A stretch of DNA of 64,000 nt from contig CAMQGK010000318.1 in assembly GCA_947000775.1 (NCBI GenBank), positions 5,788,501 through 5,852,500 on the forward strand. The letters are read 5' to 3'. This document shows positions 1 through 13,100 of this stretch, in pieces. Below the pieces are notes generated by a model that was not told the origin of the DNA, made no database searches, and saw nothing but the letters and a program-made list of their open reading frames with translations. Made by a program: the position numbers and the translations under genes. How positions within the stretch are numbered: position 1 is the stretch's first letter; every line of letters begins with the position of its first letter. Origin of the DNA: Pterois miles. Taxonomy: Eukaryota > Chordata > Actinopteri > Perciformes > Scorpaenidae.

Positions 1-2640
1 TCCTCATCCCAGCTGCTTCACACTCTGCTGCGAACCGATCCAGTGAGCGCTGGAGGTCGCAGACCGATGATGCCAGCAGAAACACATCATCTGCAAAAAG
101 CAGCGATGAGATCCTCAGCATACCAATCCGCAAACCCTCCTCCCCCCGACTACGCCTAGATATCCTGTCCATGAATATCACGAACAGGATTGGAGACAAG
201 GCGCAACCCTGGCGAAGGCCAACCCCCACCGGGAAAGAGTCCGACTTACTGCCGAGAACCCGGACACAGCTCTCGCTTTGGGAGTACAGGGCTTGGATGG
301 CCCTGAGAAGTGACCCCCTCACCCCATATTCCCGCAGCACCTCCCACAGATTACCCCGGGGGACCCGATCGTACGCCTTCTCCAAGTCTACAAAACACAT
401 GTAGACTGGATGGGCGTACTCCCAGGCCCCCTCAAGGATCCTTGCGAGAGTGAAGAGCTGGTCCGTTGTTCCACGGCCAGGACGAAATCCGCATTGTTCC
501 TCTTCAATCCGAGGTTCGACTATCAGCCGGACCCTCCTTTCCAGCACCCTAGAGTAGACTTTACCAGGGAGTAGTGTGATACCCCTGTAATTGGCACACA
601 CTCTCTGGTCCCCCTTTTTGAACAGGGGAACCACCACTCCGGTCTGCCGCTCTTTAGGCACTGTCCCCGACTTCCACACAATGTTGAAGAGGCGTGTCAT
701 CCATGACTGCCCCTCCACACCCAGAGCCTTCAGCATTTCTGGGCGAATCTCGTCAATCCCTGGGGCCTTGCCACTGCGGAGCTGTTTAACTACCTCAGTG
801 ACTTCCCCCTGGGAAATTGACGATGATCCCCCATCAGCTTCCAGCTCTGCCTCTACAAGAGAGGGCGTATCAGTCGGGTTCAGGAGTTCCTCAAAGTGCT
901 CCTTCCACTGCCCGGTTACCTCCTCAGTTGAGGTCACCAGTGTCCCATCCTTACTGTACACCGCTTGGATGGTTCCCCGTTTCCCCCTCCTGAGGTGCCG
1001 GACAGTTTTCCAGAAGCATCTTGGTGCCGACCGAAAGTCCTTCTCCATGGCTGCTCCGAACTCCTCCCACACCCACTGCTTTGCCTCCTTTACGGCAGTG
1101 GCTGCCGCCCCATGGGCCTGTCGGTACCTTGCAACTGCCTCCGGAGTCCTCCGAGATAACATATCCCGGAAGGACTCCTTCTTCAGTCGGACAGCTTCCC
1201 TGACCACCGGTGTCCACCACGGTGTTCGAGGGTTGCCGCCCCTTGAGGCACCTAAGACCAGCAGGCCACAGCTCACCGCCGCAGCTTCAGCAATGGAAAC
1301 TTTGAACATCGCCCACTCAGGTTCAATGCCCCCAGCCTCCACAGGAATGCCAGAAAAGCTCCGCCGGAGGTGTGAATTGAAGATCTCTCGGATAGGGGCC
1401 TCCTCCAGACGTTCCCAGTTCACCCGCACTACACGTTTGGGTTTACCAGGTCTGTCTTCCCCCACCCTCTGATCCAACTCACCACCAGATGGTGATCAGT
1501 TGACAGCTCTGCCCCTCTCTTCACCCGAGTGTCCAAAACTTGCGGCCTCAGATCAGATGATACGATCACAAAATCGATCATCGATCTTTGGCCTAGGGTG
1601 CTCTGGTACCAAGTACACTTATGAGCATCCTTATGTTCGAACATGGTATTTGTTATGGATAACCCTTGACTAGCACAGAAATCCAATAACAAACGACCGC
1701 TCGGGTTCAGATCAGGTAGGCCATTCCTCCCAATCACGCCTTTCCAGGTACCTCCATCATTGCCCACGTGTGCGTTGAAGTCCCCCAGCAGAACAATGGA
1801 GTCCCCTACTGGGGCCCCATACAGGACTCCATTCAGGGTCTCCAAGAAGGTCAAATAATCTGAACTGCTGTTACGTGCATATGTACAGACAACAGTCAGA
1901 GTCCCCCCCCCACAACCCGAAGGCACAGAGAGGCGACCCTCTCGTCCCCCGGGGTAAACCCCAATGTAGCAGCACTCAACCACGGATTTGTGAGTATCCC
2001 CACAACCGCTTGGCGCCTCACACCTTGGGCAACTCCAGAGAAGAATGGAGTCCAACCCCTATCCAGGAGAACGGTTCCAGAGCCGAGGCTGTGCGTAGAG
2101 GTAAGCCCCACCAGATCTAACTGATAGCGCTCCACCTCCCGCACAAGCTCCGGCTCTTTCCCCCACAGAGAGGTGACGTTCCACGTCCCCAGAGCCAGCC
2201 TCTGCTGCCCAGGTCTGGTCCGTCGAGGTCCCTGGCTTTCACTGCCACCCATATGGCAGCGCACCCGACCCCAGCGGTTCCTCCTGCGGGTGGTGGGCCC
2301 ACAGGATGGAGAGGAGGGGGTCTCCACGTCGCTTTTTCGGGCTGAGCCCGGCTGGGCTCCGTGGCATGCCCGGCCACCAGGCGCTCGCTTACAGGCCCTC
2401 CATCTGGGCCTGGCTCCAGACAGGGGCCCCGGGCGTCCTCCGGGCCGGGTCACTCCTCCTCTGCCTCGATTATTCATGGGGTTTTTGAACCAGTCTTTGT
2501 CTGGCCCCTCACCTGAGACCAATTTGCCATGGGAGACCCTACCAGGAGCACAAGGCTCCAGACAACACAGCCCTCAGGGTCATAGGGACACACAAACCTC
2601 TCCACCACGTTAAGGTGATGGTTCCCGGAGAGGCTATTTT
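1..2640 (-). mobile_element. Non-LTR (LINE) retrotransposon, 5' part, cut by window edge
   Basis: Read on the minus strand, this encodes an apurinic-type endonuclease followed by a reverse transcriptase. The endonuclease begins near 2200 (GTWNVTSLWGKE), has LLGDFNAHVG near 1770 and ends with STDHHLVVSW near 1490. The reverse transcriptase shows GKAPGIDEIRPE near 770, ANYRGITLL near 580, EEEQCGFRPGRGT near 490, VDLEKAYDRVPRG near 390, GLRQGCALSPILF near 200 and the catalytic FADD box near 75. The element runs off the left edge, so its 3' end is not seen. A GC-rich 5' leader reaches about 2630 and abuts the satellite directly. Coding frames change at least twice, so this copy is probably dead. 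The family is abundant in fish genomes; I do not assign its clade. Confidence 0.9.
1429..2522 (-). pseudogene. Endonuclease region of the LINE, frame-broken
   Basis: Two overlapping minus-strand frames together make one endonuclease domain. The upstream frame (2522 down to 1896) covers the basic N-terminus and first half, and ends just after LRVVGGG. The second frame (2055 down to 1429) resumes with LTVVCTYARN and carries the GDFNAHVG and SMIDFVIVSSD motifs. They switch at a run of G residues (C on the plus strand, about 1903-1911), a typical homopolymer frameshift, either a mutation or a sequencing error. A second frame change near 1450-1470, at another G-rich run, separates the domain from the linker and reverse transcriptase. 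Confidence 0.75.
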
Positions 2641-3544
2641 GAAAATAGTGATTAAAAACATCATAGTATAGTATGGCGAAACACATCATGGAATAGCATG
2701 TTGAAAAAAGTGATGAAAACTGTCATAGTATAATATGTTGAAAAGTGATAAATACCTCATAGTATAGTGTGGCGAAACACATCATAGTGTACTATGTTGA
2801 AAAAAGTGATAAAAACATCATAGTATAGTATGTTGAAATAAGTCATAGTATAGTATGATGAAAAAAGTGATAAAAAGTCAAAGTATAGTATGTTGAAAAA
2901 AGTGATGAAAACAAGTCAAAGTCTAATATGTTGAAAAAAGTGATTAAAAAGGTCATAGTATAGTATGTCAAAACACGTCATAGTATAGTATGCTGAAAAA
3001 AGTGATGAAAACAAGTCAAAGTATAATGTGTTGAAAATAGTGATTAAAAAAAGTCATAGTATAGTATGGCGAAACACGTCATAGTATAGTATGTTGAAAA
3101 AATGATAAAAACGTCATAGTATAGTATGTCGCAAAATATAGTATAATCTGTTGAAAAAAGTGATGACAAAAGGCATAGTATAGTATGTTGTAAAAAGTGA
3201 TAAACACGTCATAGTATATGTTGAAAAAAGTGGTAAACTTCATAGTATAGTATGGCGATACATGTCATAGTATAGTATGTTGAAAAAAGTGATAAAAATA
3301 GTCATAGTATAGTATGTTGAAAAAAGTGATGAAAAAAGTCATAGTTTAGTATGTTGAAAAAAGTGATTAAAACGTCATAGTATAGTATGTCAAAATACGT
3401 CATAGTATAGTATGCTGAAAAATGTGATGAAAACAAGTCATAGTATAATGTTGAAAAAAGTGATAAAAAGATCATAGTATGGTATGGTGAAACACGTCAT
3501 AGTATAGTATGTTGAAAAAAGTGATGAAAAAGTCATAGTATAGT

Positions 3545-4130
3545 CAATTTATTTTATGTTGATATGTTTGTTGATAAGTTTGATGTAAAACAGTCATAGT
3601 ATAGTATGTCGAAAATTTTCATGATAAACAGGTCATAGTATTGAATCTTGAAAAATTTCATGTTAACAGTCGTATTATAGTATGTTAAACAATATTATGA
3701 TAAAAACAGTCATATTATAGTACGTTGAAAAATTTCATGAAAAACAGGTCATAGTATTGAATCTTGAAAAATTTGATGTTAACAGTCATATTATAGTTTG
3801 TAAAAAGGTATTATGATAAAAAGAAGTCAAATTATATCATGCTCAAAAATTTCATGAAAAAAGTCATAGTATAGTGTGTCGGAAATTTTTACGAAAAAAA
3901 GGTCATTGTATTGAATCTTGAAAAATTTAATGTTAATAGTCATATTATAGTATGTTAAACAATATTATGATTAAAAAACGTCAAATTATATTATGTTGAA
4001 AAATTTCATGAAAAAAGTCATAGTATAGTATGTCGGAAAATTTCACGAAAAACAGTTTTGAATCTTGAAAAATTTCATGTTAACAGTCATATTATAGTTT
4101 GTAAAAAAGGTATTAAAAAGAAGTCAAATT
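3545..4130 (+). repeat. Array A subfamily C, block 1
   Basis: Here the unit changes: the usual A-run/GTGAT half is replaced by AAATTTCATG-type sequence, and units alternate between GTCATAGTATTGAATCTTG and GTCATATTATAGTATGTT followed by AAACAATATTATGA. The block is more diverged than the later ones and ends at an inverted segment. Confidence 0.85.
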
Positions 4131-4372
4131 ATATCATTACTACGACGTGTTTTGTCATACTACACTATGACATTTTTATAACTTTTTTCAACATATTAAA
4201 CTTTGACTTGTTTTCATCACTTTTTTTCGACATACTATACTATGATGTTTTTATCACTTTTTTCAACATACTATACTATGACGTGTTTTGCCATACTATA
4301 CTATGACGTTTTTATCACTTTTTTCAACATATCAAACTTTGACTTCTCTTCATCACTTTTTTCATCAAAAAG
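4130..4372 (-). repeat. Inverted segment inside array A with foldback junction
   Basis: For about 240 bp the satellite runs in the opposite direction (CATACTATACTATGACG...TTTTTATCAC). It then folds straight back: CACTTTTTTCATC is followed by AAAAAGTGATG, so the two arms meet with almost no spacer. A second short inverted stretch follows at about 4543-4620. Confidence 0.85.
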
Positions 4373-4804
4373 TGATGGAAAAAGTCACAGCATAGTATGT
4401 TGAAAAAAGTGATGAAAAAAGTCACAGCATAGTATGTTGAAAAAAGTGATAAAAAGGTCAGTATAGTATGGCAAAACACTTCATAGTATAGTATGTTGAA
4501 AAAAGTCATAGTATGATGAAACACGTCATAGTATAGTCAATCAACATACTATACTATGACGTGTTTCGCCATACTATACGATGACCTTTTCATCACTTTT
4601 TTCAACATACTATACTACGACATGTATAGTATGATGAAAAAACTGATGAAAAAAAGTCCTAGCATAGTATGTTGAAAAAAGTGATTAAAAACATCATAGT
4701 ATAGTATGTCGAAACATGTCATAGTATAGTATGCTGAAAAAAGTGATGAAAACAAGTCAAAGTGTAATATGTTGAAAATAGTGATTAAAAAAAGTCATAG
4801 TATA

Positions 4805-5390
4805 GTATGTCAGAAAATTTAACAAAAAACAGGTCATAGTATTGAATCTTTAAACATTTCATGTTAACAGTCATATTATAGTTTGTAAAAAGGTATTATG
4901 ATAAAAAGAAGTCAAATTATATCATGCTCAAAAATTTCATGAAAAAAAGTCATAGTATAGTATGTCGGAAAATTTTACGAAAAACAGGTCATAGTATTGA
5001 ATCTTGAAAAATTTCATGTTAAAAGTCATATTATAGAATGTTAAACAATATTATGATTAAAAAACGTCAAATTATATTATGTTGAAAAATTTCATGAAAA
5101 ACAGTCATAGTATAGTATGTCGGAAAATTTCACGAAAAACAGGTCATAGTATTGAATCTTGAAAAATTTCATGTTAACAGTCATATTATAGTATGTTAAA
5201 CAATATTATGATAAAAAAGTCATATTATACTACGTTGAAAATTTTCATGAAAAGTCATAGTATAGTATGCCGAAAAATTTCATGAAAAACAGGTCATAGT
5301 ATTGAATCTTCAACAATTTGATGTTAACAGTCATATTATAGTTTGTAAAAAGGTATCATCATACAAAAGAAGTCAAAGTATGTCATTACC
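4805..5390 (+). repeat. Array A subfamily C, block 2
   Basis: Same unit types as block 1. Its entry point (GTCAGAAAATTTAAC near 4808) recurs near 9420 and 15376, giving offsets of about 4611 and 5956 bp. The block is followed by an inverted segment. Confidence 0.88.
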
Positions 5391-5392
5391 AC

Positions 5393-5482
5393 AACGTGTT
5401 TCGTCATACTATACTATGACATTTTTATCACTTTTTTTCAACATATCAAACTTTGACTTGTTTTCATCACTTTTTTCATCAA
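5393..5482 (-). repeat. Inverted segment and foldback junction, copy 2
   Basis: About 85 bp of reverse-oriented units end in the same CACTTTTTTCATC / AAAAAGTGATG foldback seen near 4368. It follows subfamily C directly, as the other copies do. Confidence 0.85.
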
Positions 5483-5779
5483 AAAGTGATGAAAAAAGTC
5501 ACAGCATAGTATGTTGAAAAAAGTGATAAAAAGGTATAGTATAGTATGGCGAAACACGTCATAGTATAGTAATAAACTTCTACGACGTGTATAGTATGAT
5601 GGAAAACTGATGAAAAAAGTAAAGTAGAATATGTTGAAAAAAGTGATAAAAATGATAGTATAGTAGCCGAAAAGGTAGTATATAATATGGAAAAAAGGAT
5701 AAAAAAGTAAGATAGTATGTTGAAAAAAGTGATAAAAAGGTCATAGTATAGTATGGCGAAAAAAGTGATAAAAAATATA

Positions 5780-6350
5780 GTATAGTATGTGAAAAAAGTT
5801 ATGAAAAAAGTAAAGTAATAGTTAAAAAGGGTAAAAAGTATAGTATAGTGTGGAAACACGAGTTAGTATGATGAAAAAGGTAAAAAAGCTAGTGTATGTT
5901 GAAAAAAGTGATGAAAAAAGATAGTATAATAGTGAAAAAAGTGATGAAGAAAAGATAGATAGTGGAAAAAGGTAAAAATGAGGGTTGTTGAAAAAGGTTA
6001 AAAAATGTTGGTGAAAGTGTGTGAAAAAGTGAAAAGAAGGTTGGAAAATAGGTTAAAAAAGAGTTGGGAAATAAAGGTGTGAAATATGTAGTTGGTAAAA
6101 GGTTTGTAAAAGGAAAGAAAAGAAAAAAGAGTTGGGGAAAAGAAAAGGTGTGGAAAGAAAGTGAGAAAAGTTAAAGAAAATGAAAAGTGTGGGGAAGAAA
6201 AGGTGGGAAATGAGTGGAAAATGTAAAAAAAAAAGAAAAAGAAGTTGGGGGGAAAAAGGTGGTTGAGAAAATAGCTATGGTAAAAATGTAAAAAGTCGGA
6301 AAAGAAAAGTGGGAAAATGAAAAGGTGGAAAATGGTAGTTTGCTAAAAAG
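5780..6350. other. Degraded, C-depleted patch in array A
   Basis: The unit structure breaks up and then becomes unrecognisable. From about 5880 to 6330 the plus strand is almost entirely G, A and T (AAAAGG, GTTGGGG, GTGGAAA), with only two or three C residues. Clean units resume at about 6350. The abrupt edges and compositional collapse look more like a failed consensus through a repeat than evolved sequence, although a diverged purine tract cannot be excluded. Confidence 0.6.
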
Positions 6351-9300
6351 GTATCATCATAAAAAAGAAGTCAAAGTATATCATTCAAAAAGTGATGAAA
6401 AAAGTCACAGCATAGTATGTTGAAAAAAGTGATAAAAATGTCATAGTATAGTATGGCGAAACACGTCATAGTATAGTCAATCAACATACTATACTACGAC
6501 GTGTATAGTATGATGGAAAAACTGATGAAAACAAGTCAAAGTAGAATATGTTGAAGAAAGTGATAAAAATTTCATAGTATAGTATGCCGAAACACGTCGT
6601 AGTATATAATATGCTGAAAAAAAAGTGATAAAAAAAAAGTCACAGCATAGTATGTTGAAAAAAGTGATAAAAAGGTCATAGTATAGTATGGCGAAACGCG
6701 TCATCGTGTAGTATGTTGAAAAAAGTGACAAAAAGGTCATAGTATAGTATGGCGAAACACGTCATAGTATAATATGTTGAAAAAAGTGATGAAAAAAGTC
6801 ATAGTTTAGTATGTTGAAAAAAGTGATAAAAACGTCATAGTATAGTATGTCGAAACACGTCATGGTATTGTATGCTGAAAAAAGTGATCAAAACAAGTCA
6901 AAGTGTAATATGTTGAAAATAGTGATAATTGTATAATTGTCATTGTATACTATGGCGAAACACGTCATAGTATAGTATGTTGAAAAAAGTGATAAAAACA
7001 TCATAGTATAGTATGTTGAAAAAAGTTATAAAAACAAGTCAAAGTCTAATATGTTCAAAAAAGGGATAAAAAGGTCATAGTATAGTATGTCGAAACACGT
7101 CATCGTATAGTATGATGAAAAAAGTGATAAAAACAGTCCTAGTGTATGTTGAAAAAAGTGATGAAAACAAGTCATAGTATAATATGTTGAAAAAAGTGAT
7201 GAAAAAAGTCACCATAGTATGTTGAAAAAAGTGATAAAAAGGTCATAGTATAGTATGTTGAAAAAAGTGATGAAGAAAAGTCATAGTATGTTGAAAAAAG
7301 TGATGAAAACAAGTCAAAGTATAATATGTTGAAAAAAGTGATGAAAAAAAGTCACCATAGTATATTGAAAAAAGTGATAAAAATGTCATAGTATAGTATG
7401 GAAAAACACGTCACAGTATAGTACGTTCAAAAAAGTGATGAAAAAAAGTCACCATAGTATGTTGATAAAAGTGATAAAAATGTCATGGTATAGTATGTTG
7501 AAATATGTCATAGTATAGCATGTTGAAAAAAGTGATACAAATATCATAGTATAGTATGGCGACACACGTCATAGTATAGTATGTTGATAAAAGTGATGAA
7601 AAAAGTCATATTATAGTATGTTGAAAAAAAGTGATAAAAAAGTCATTGTAGTATGTTGGAAAAAGTGATGAAAACAAGTCAAAGTTTAGTATTTTGAAAA
7701 AAGTGATAAAAATGTCATAGTATAGTATGGCGAAACGCGTCATAGTGTAGTATGTTGAAAAAAGTGACAAAAACGTCATAGTATAGTATGTCGAAACACG
7801 TCATAGTATAGTATGCTGAAAAAAATGATCAAAACAAGTCAAAGTGTAATATGTTGAAAATAGTGATAAAAAAGTCATTGTATACTATGGCGAAACACGT
7901 CATAGTATAGTATGTTGAAAAAAGTGATGAAAACAAGTCAAAGTCTAATATGTTCAAAAAAGGGATAAAAAGGTCATAGTATAGTATGGCGAATCACGTC
8001 ATAGTATATAGTATGTTGATAAAAGTGATGAAAAAAGTCAAAGTATAGTATGTTGAAAAAAGTGATAAAAACATCATAGTATAGTATGTCGACACACGTC
8101 ATAGTAAAGTATGTTGATAAAAGTGATGAAAAAAGTCATAGTATGTTGAAAAAAGTGATGAAAACAAGTCATAGTATAATATGTTGAAAAAAGTGATGAA
8201 AAAAAGTCACCATAGTATATTGAAAAAAGTGATAAAAATGTCATAGTATAGTATGGAAAAACACGTCACAGTATAGTACGTTCAAAAAAGTGATGAAAAA
8301 AAGTCACCATAGTATGTTGATAAAAGTGATAAAAATGTCATAGTATAGTATGTTGAAATATATCATAGTATAGCATGTTGAAAAAAGTGATACAAATATC
8401 ATAGTATAGTATGGCGACACACGTCATAGTATAGTATGTTGATAAAAGTGATGAAAAAAGTCATATTATAGTATGTTGAAAAAAAGTGATAAAAAAGTCA
8501 TTGTAGTATGTTGGAAAAAGTGATGAAAACAAGTCAAAGTTTAGTATTTTGAAAAAAGTGATAAAAATGTCATAGTATAGTATGCCGAAACACGTCGTAG
8601 TATAATATGTTGAAAAAAGTGATAAAAAAGTCACAGCATAGTATGTTGAAAAAAGTGATAAAAAGGTCATAGTATAGTATGGCGAAACGCGTCATTGTGT
8701 AGTATGTTGAAAAAAGTGACAAAAAGGTCATAGTATAGTATGGCGAAACACGTCATAGTATAATATGTTGAAAAAAGTGATGAAAAAAGTCATAGTTTAG
8801 TATGTTGAAAAAAGTGATAAAAACGTCATAGTATAGTATGTCGAAACACGTCATGGTATTGTATGCTGAAAAAAGTGATCAAAACAAGTCAAAGTGTAAT
8901 ATGTTGAAAATAGTGATAAAAAAGTCATTGTATACTATGGCGAAACACGTCATAGTATAGTATGTTGAAAAAAGTGATAAAAACATCATAGTATAGTATG
9001 TTGAAAAAAGTTATGAAAACAAGTCAAAGTCTAATATGTTCAAAAAAGGGATAAAAAGTTCATAGTATAGTATGTCGAAACACGTCATCGTATAGTATGA
9101 TGAAAAAAGTGATAAAAACAGTCCTAGTGTATGTTGAAAAAAGTGATGAAAACAAGTCATAGTATAATATGTTGAAAAAAGTGATGAAGAAAAGTCATAG
9201 CATAGTATGTTGAAAAAAGTGATAAAAATGTCATAGTATGGTATGTTGATAAAAGTGATGAAAAAAGTCAAAGTATAGTATGTTGAAAAAAGTGATTAAA

Positions 9301-9414
9301 AACATCATAGTATAGTATGTCGAAACATGTCATAGTATAGTATGCTGAAAAAAGTGATGAAAACAAGTCAAAGTGTAATATGTTGAAAATAGTGATTAAA
9401 AAAAGTCATAGTAT

Positions 9415-10150
9415 AGTATGTCAGAAAATTTAACAAAAAACAGGTCATAGTATTGAATCTTTAAACATTTCATGTTAACAGTCATATTATAGTTTGTAAA
9501 AAGGTATTATGATAAAAAGAAGTCAAATTATATCATGCTCAAAAATTTCATGAAAAAAAGTCATAGTATAGTATGTCGGAAAATTTTACGAAAAACAGGT
9601 CATAGTATTGAATCTTGAAAAATTTCATGTTAAAAGTCATATTATAGAATGTTAAACAATATTATGATTAAAAAACGTCAAATTATATTATGTTGAAAAA
9701 TTTCATGAAAAAGTCATAGTATAGTATGTCGGAAAATTTCACGAAAAACAGGTCATAGTATTGAATCTTGAAAAATTTCATGTTAACAGTCATATTATAG
9801 TATGTTAAACAATATTATGATTAAAAAACGTCAAATTATATTATGTTGAAAAATTTCATGAAAAAAGTCATAGTATTGTATGTCGGAAGATTTCACGAAA
9901 AACAGGTCATGGTATTGAATCTTGAAAAATTTCATGTTAACAGTCATATTATAGTATGTTAAACAATATTATGATAAAAAAGTCATATTATACTACGTTG
10001 AAAAATTTCATGAAAAGTCATAGTATAGTATGCCGAAAAATTTCATGAAAAACAGGTCATAGTATTGAATCTTCAACAATTTGATGTTAACAGTCATATT
10101 ATAGTTTGTAAAAAGGTATCATCATAAAAAAGAAGTCAAAGTATATCATT
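9415..10150 (+). repeat. Array A subfamily C, block 3
   Basis: Opens identically to block 2 but is longer, with an extra run of AAATTTCATG units. It matches the block at 15370 almost base for base. Confidence 0.88.
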
Positions 10151-13100
10151 ACCACAACGTGTTTCGTCATACTATACTATGACATTTTTATCACTTTTTT
10201 TCAACATATCAAACTTTGACTTGTTTTCATCACTTTTTTCATCAAAAAGTGATGAAAAAAGTCACAGCATAGTATGTTGAAAAAAGTGATAAAAATGTCA
10301 TAGTATAGTATGGCGAAACACGTCATAGTATAGTCAATCAACATACTATACTACGAGGTGTATAGTATGATGGAAAAACTGATGAAAACAAGTCAAAGTA
10401 GAATATGTTGAAGAAAGTGATAAAAATTTCATAGTATAGTATGCCAAAACACGTCGTAGTATATAATATGCTGAAAAAAAGTGATAAAAAAAGTCACAGC
10501 ATAGTATGTTGAAAAAAGTGATAAAAAGGTCATAGTATAGTATGGCGAAACGCGTCATCGTGTAGTATGTTGAAAAAAGTGACAAAAAGGTCATAGTATA
10601 GTATGGCGAAACACGTCATAGTATAATATGTTGAAAAAAGTGATGAAAAAAGTCATAGTTTAGTATGTTGAAAAAAGTGATAAAAACGTCATAGTATAGT
10701 ATGTCGAAACACGTCATGGTATTGTATGCTGAAAAAAGTGATCAAAACAAGTCAAAGTGTAATATGTTGAAAATAGTGATAAAAAAGTCATTGTATACTA
10801 TGGCGAAACACGTCATAGTATAGTATGTTGAAAAAAGTGATAAAAATATCATAGTATAGTATGTTGAAAAAAGTTATAAAAACAAGTCAAAGTCTAATAT
10901 GTTCAAAAAAGGGATAAAAAGGTCATAGTATAGTATGTCGAAACACGTCATCGTATAGTATGATGAAAAAAGTGATAAGAACAGTCCTAGTGTATGTTGA
11001 AAAAAGTGATGAAAACAAGTCATAGTATAATATGTTGAAAAAAGTGATGAAAAAAGTCACCATAGTATGTTGAAAAAAGTGATAAAAAGGTCATAGTATA
11101 GTATGTTGAAAAAAGTGATGAAAAAAGTCACCATAGTATGTTGAAAAAAGTGATGAAAACAAGTCATAGTATAATATGTTGAAAAAAGTGATGAAAAAAA
11201 GTCACCATAGTATGTTGATAAAAGTGATAAAAATGTCATAGTATAGTATGTTGAAATATGTCATAGTATAGCATGTTGAAAAAAGTGATACAAATATCAT
11301 AGTATAGTATGGCGACACACGTCATAGTATAGTATGTTGATAAAAGTGATGAAAAAAGTCATATTATAGTATGTTGAAAAAAAGTGATAAAAAAGTAATT
11401 GTAGTATGTTGGAAAAAGTGATGAAAACAAGTCAAAGTTTAGTATTTTGAAAAAAGTGATAAAAATGTCATAGTATAGTATGCCGAAACACGTCGTAGTA
11501 TAATATGTTGAAAAAAGTGATAAAAAAGTCACAGCATAGTATGTTGAAAAAAAGTGATAAAAAGGTCATAGTATAGTATGGCGAAACGCGTCATAGTGTA
11601 GTATGTTGAAAAAAGTGACAAAAACGTCATAGTATAGTATGTCGAAACACGTCATAGTATAGTATGCTGAAAAAAATGATCAAAACAAGTCAAAGTGTAA
11701 TATGTTGAAAATAGTGATAAAAAAGTCATTGTATACTATGGCGAAACACGTCATAGTATAGTATGTTGAAAAAAGTGATGAAAACAAGTCAAAGTCTAAT
11801 ATGTTCAAAAAAGGGATAAAAAGGTCATAGTATAGTATGGCGAATCACGTCATAGTATATAGTATGTTGATAAAAGTGATGAAAAAAGTCAAAGTATAGT
11901 ATGTTGAAAAAAGTGATAAAAACATCATAGTATAGTATGTCGACACACGTCATAGTAAAGTATGTTGATAAAAGTGATGAAAAAAGTCATAGTATGTTGA
12001 AAAAAGTGATGAAAACAAGTCATAGTATAATATGTTGAAAAAAGTGATGAAAAAAAGTCACCATAGTATGTTGAAAAAAGTGATAAAAATGTCATAGTAT
12101 AGTATGTTGAAAAAAGTGATGAAGAAAAGTCATAGCATAGTATGTTGAAAAAAGTGATAAAAATGTCATAGTATAGTATGTTGATAAAAGTGATGAAAAA
12201 AGTCAAAGTATAGTATGTTGAAAAAAGTGATAAAAACATCATAGTATAGTATGTCGACACACAACATAGTAAAGTATGTTGATAAAAGTGATGAAAAAAG
12301 TCATAGTATGTTGGAGAAAAGTGATGAAAACAAGTCATAGTATAATATGATGAAAAAAGTGATAAAAACATCATAGTATAGTATGTCGACACACGTCATA
12401 GTAAAGTATGTTGATAAAAGTGATGAAAAAAGTCATAGTATGTTGAAAAAAGTGATGAAAAAGTCATAGTATAGGGTGTTGAAAAAAGTGATGAAAACAA
12501 GTCAAAGTTTAGTATTTTGAAAAAAGTGATAAAAATGTCATAGTATAGTATGTCGAAACACGTCGTAGTATAATATGTTGAAAAAAGTGATAAAAAAGTC
12601 ACAGCATAGTATGTTGAAAAAAGTGATAAAAAGGTCATAGTATAGTATGGCGAAACGCGTCATCGTGTAGTATGTTGAAAAAAGTGACAAAAAGGTCATA
12701 GTATAGTATGGTGAAACACGTCATAGTATAGTATGTTGAAAAAAGAGATAAAAACATCATAGTATAGTATGTTGAAAAAAGTTATGAAAAAAATAAAGTT
12801 AATATGTTAAAAAAAGGAAAAAAAGGTGATAGTATAGTATGTCGAAACACGTCAAATAGTATGATGAAAAAAGTGATAAAAACAGTCCTAGGTATGTTGA
12901 AAAAAGTGATGAAAACAAGTCATAGTATAATATGTTGAAAAAAGTGATGAAAAAAGTCACCATAGTATGTTGAAAAAAGTGATAAAAATGTCATAGTATA
13001 GTATGTTGAAAAAAGTGATGAAGAAAAGTCATAGCATAGTATGTAAAAATGATAATAATAAAGAGAAAAAAGTGATAAAAACATCATAGTATAGTATGTT

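Noticed and set aside
591..1472. 293-residue plus-strand frame
   Set aside because: It is the antisense shadow of the reverse transcriptase region of the minus-strand LINE.
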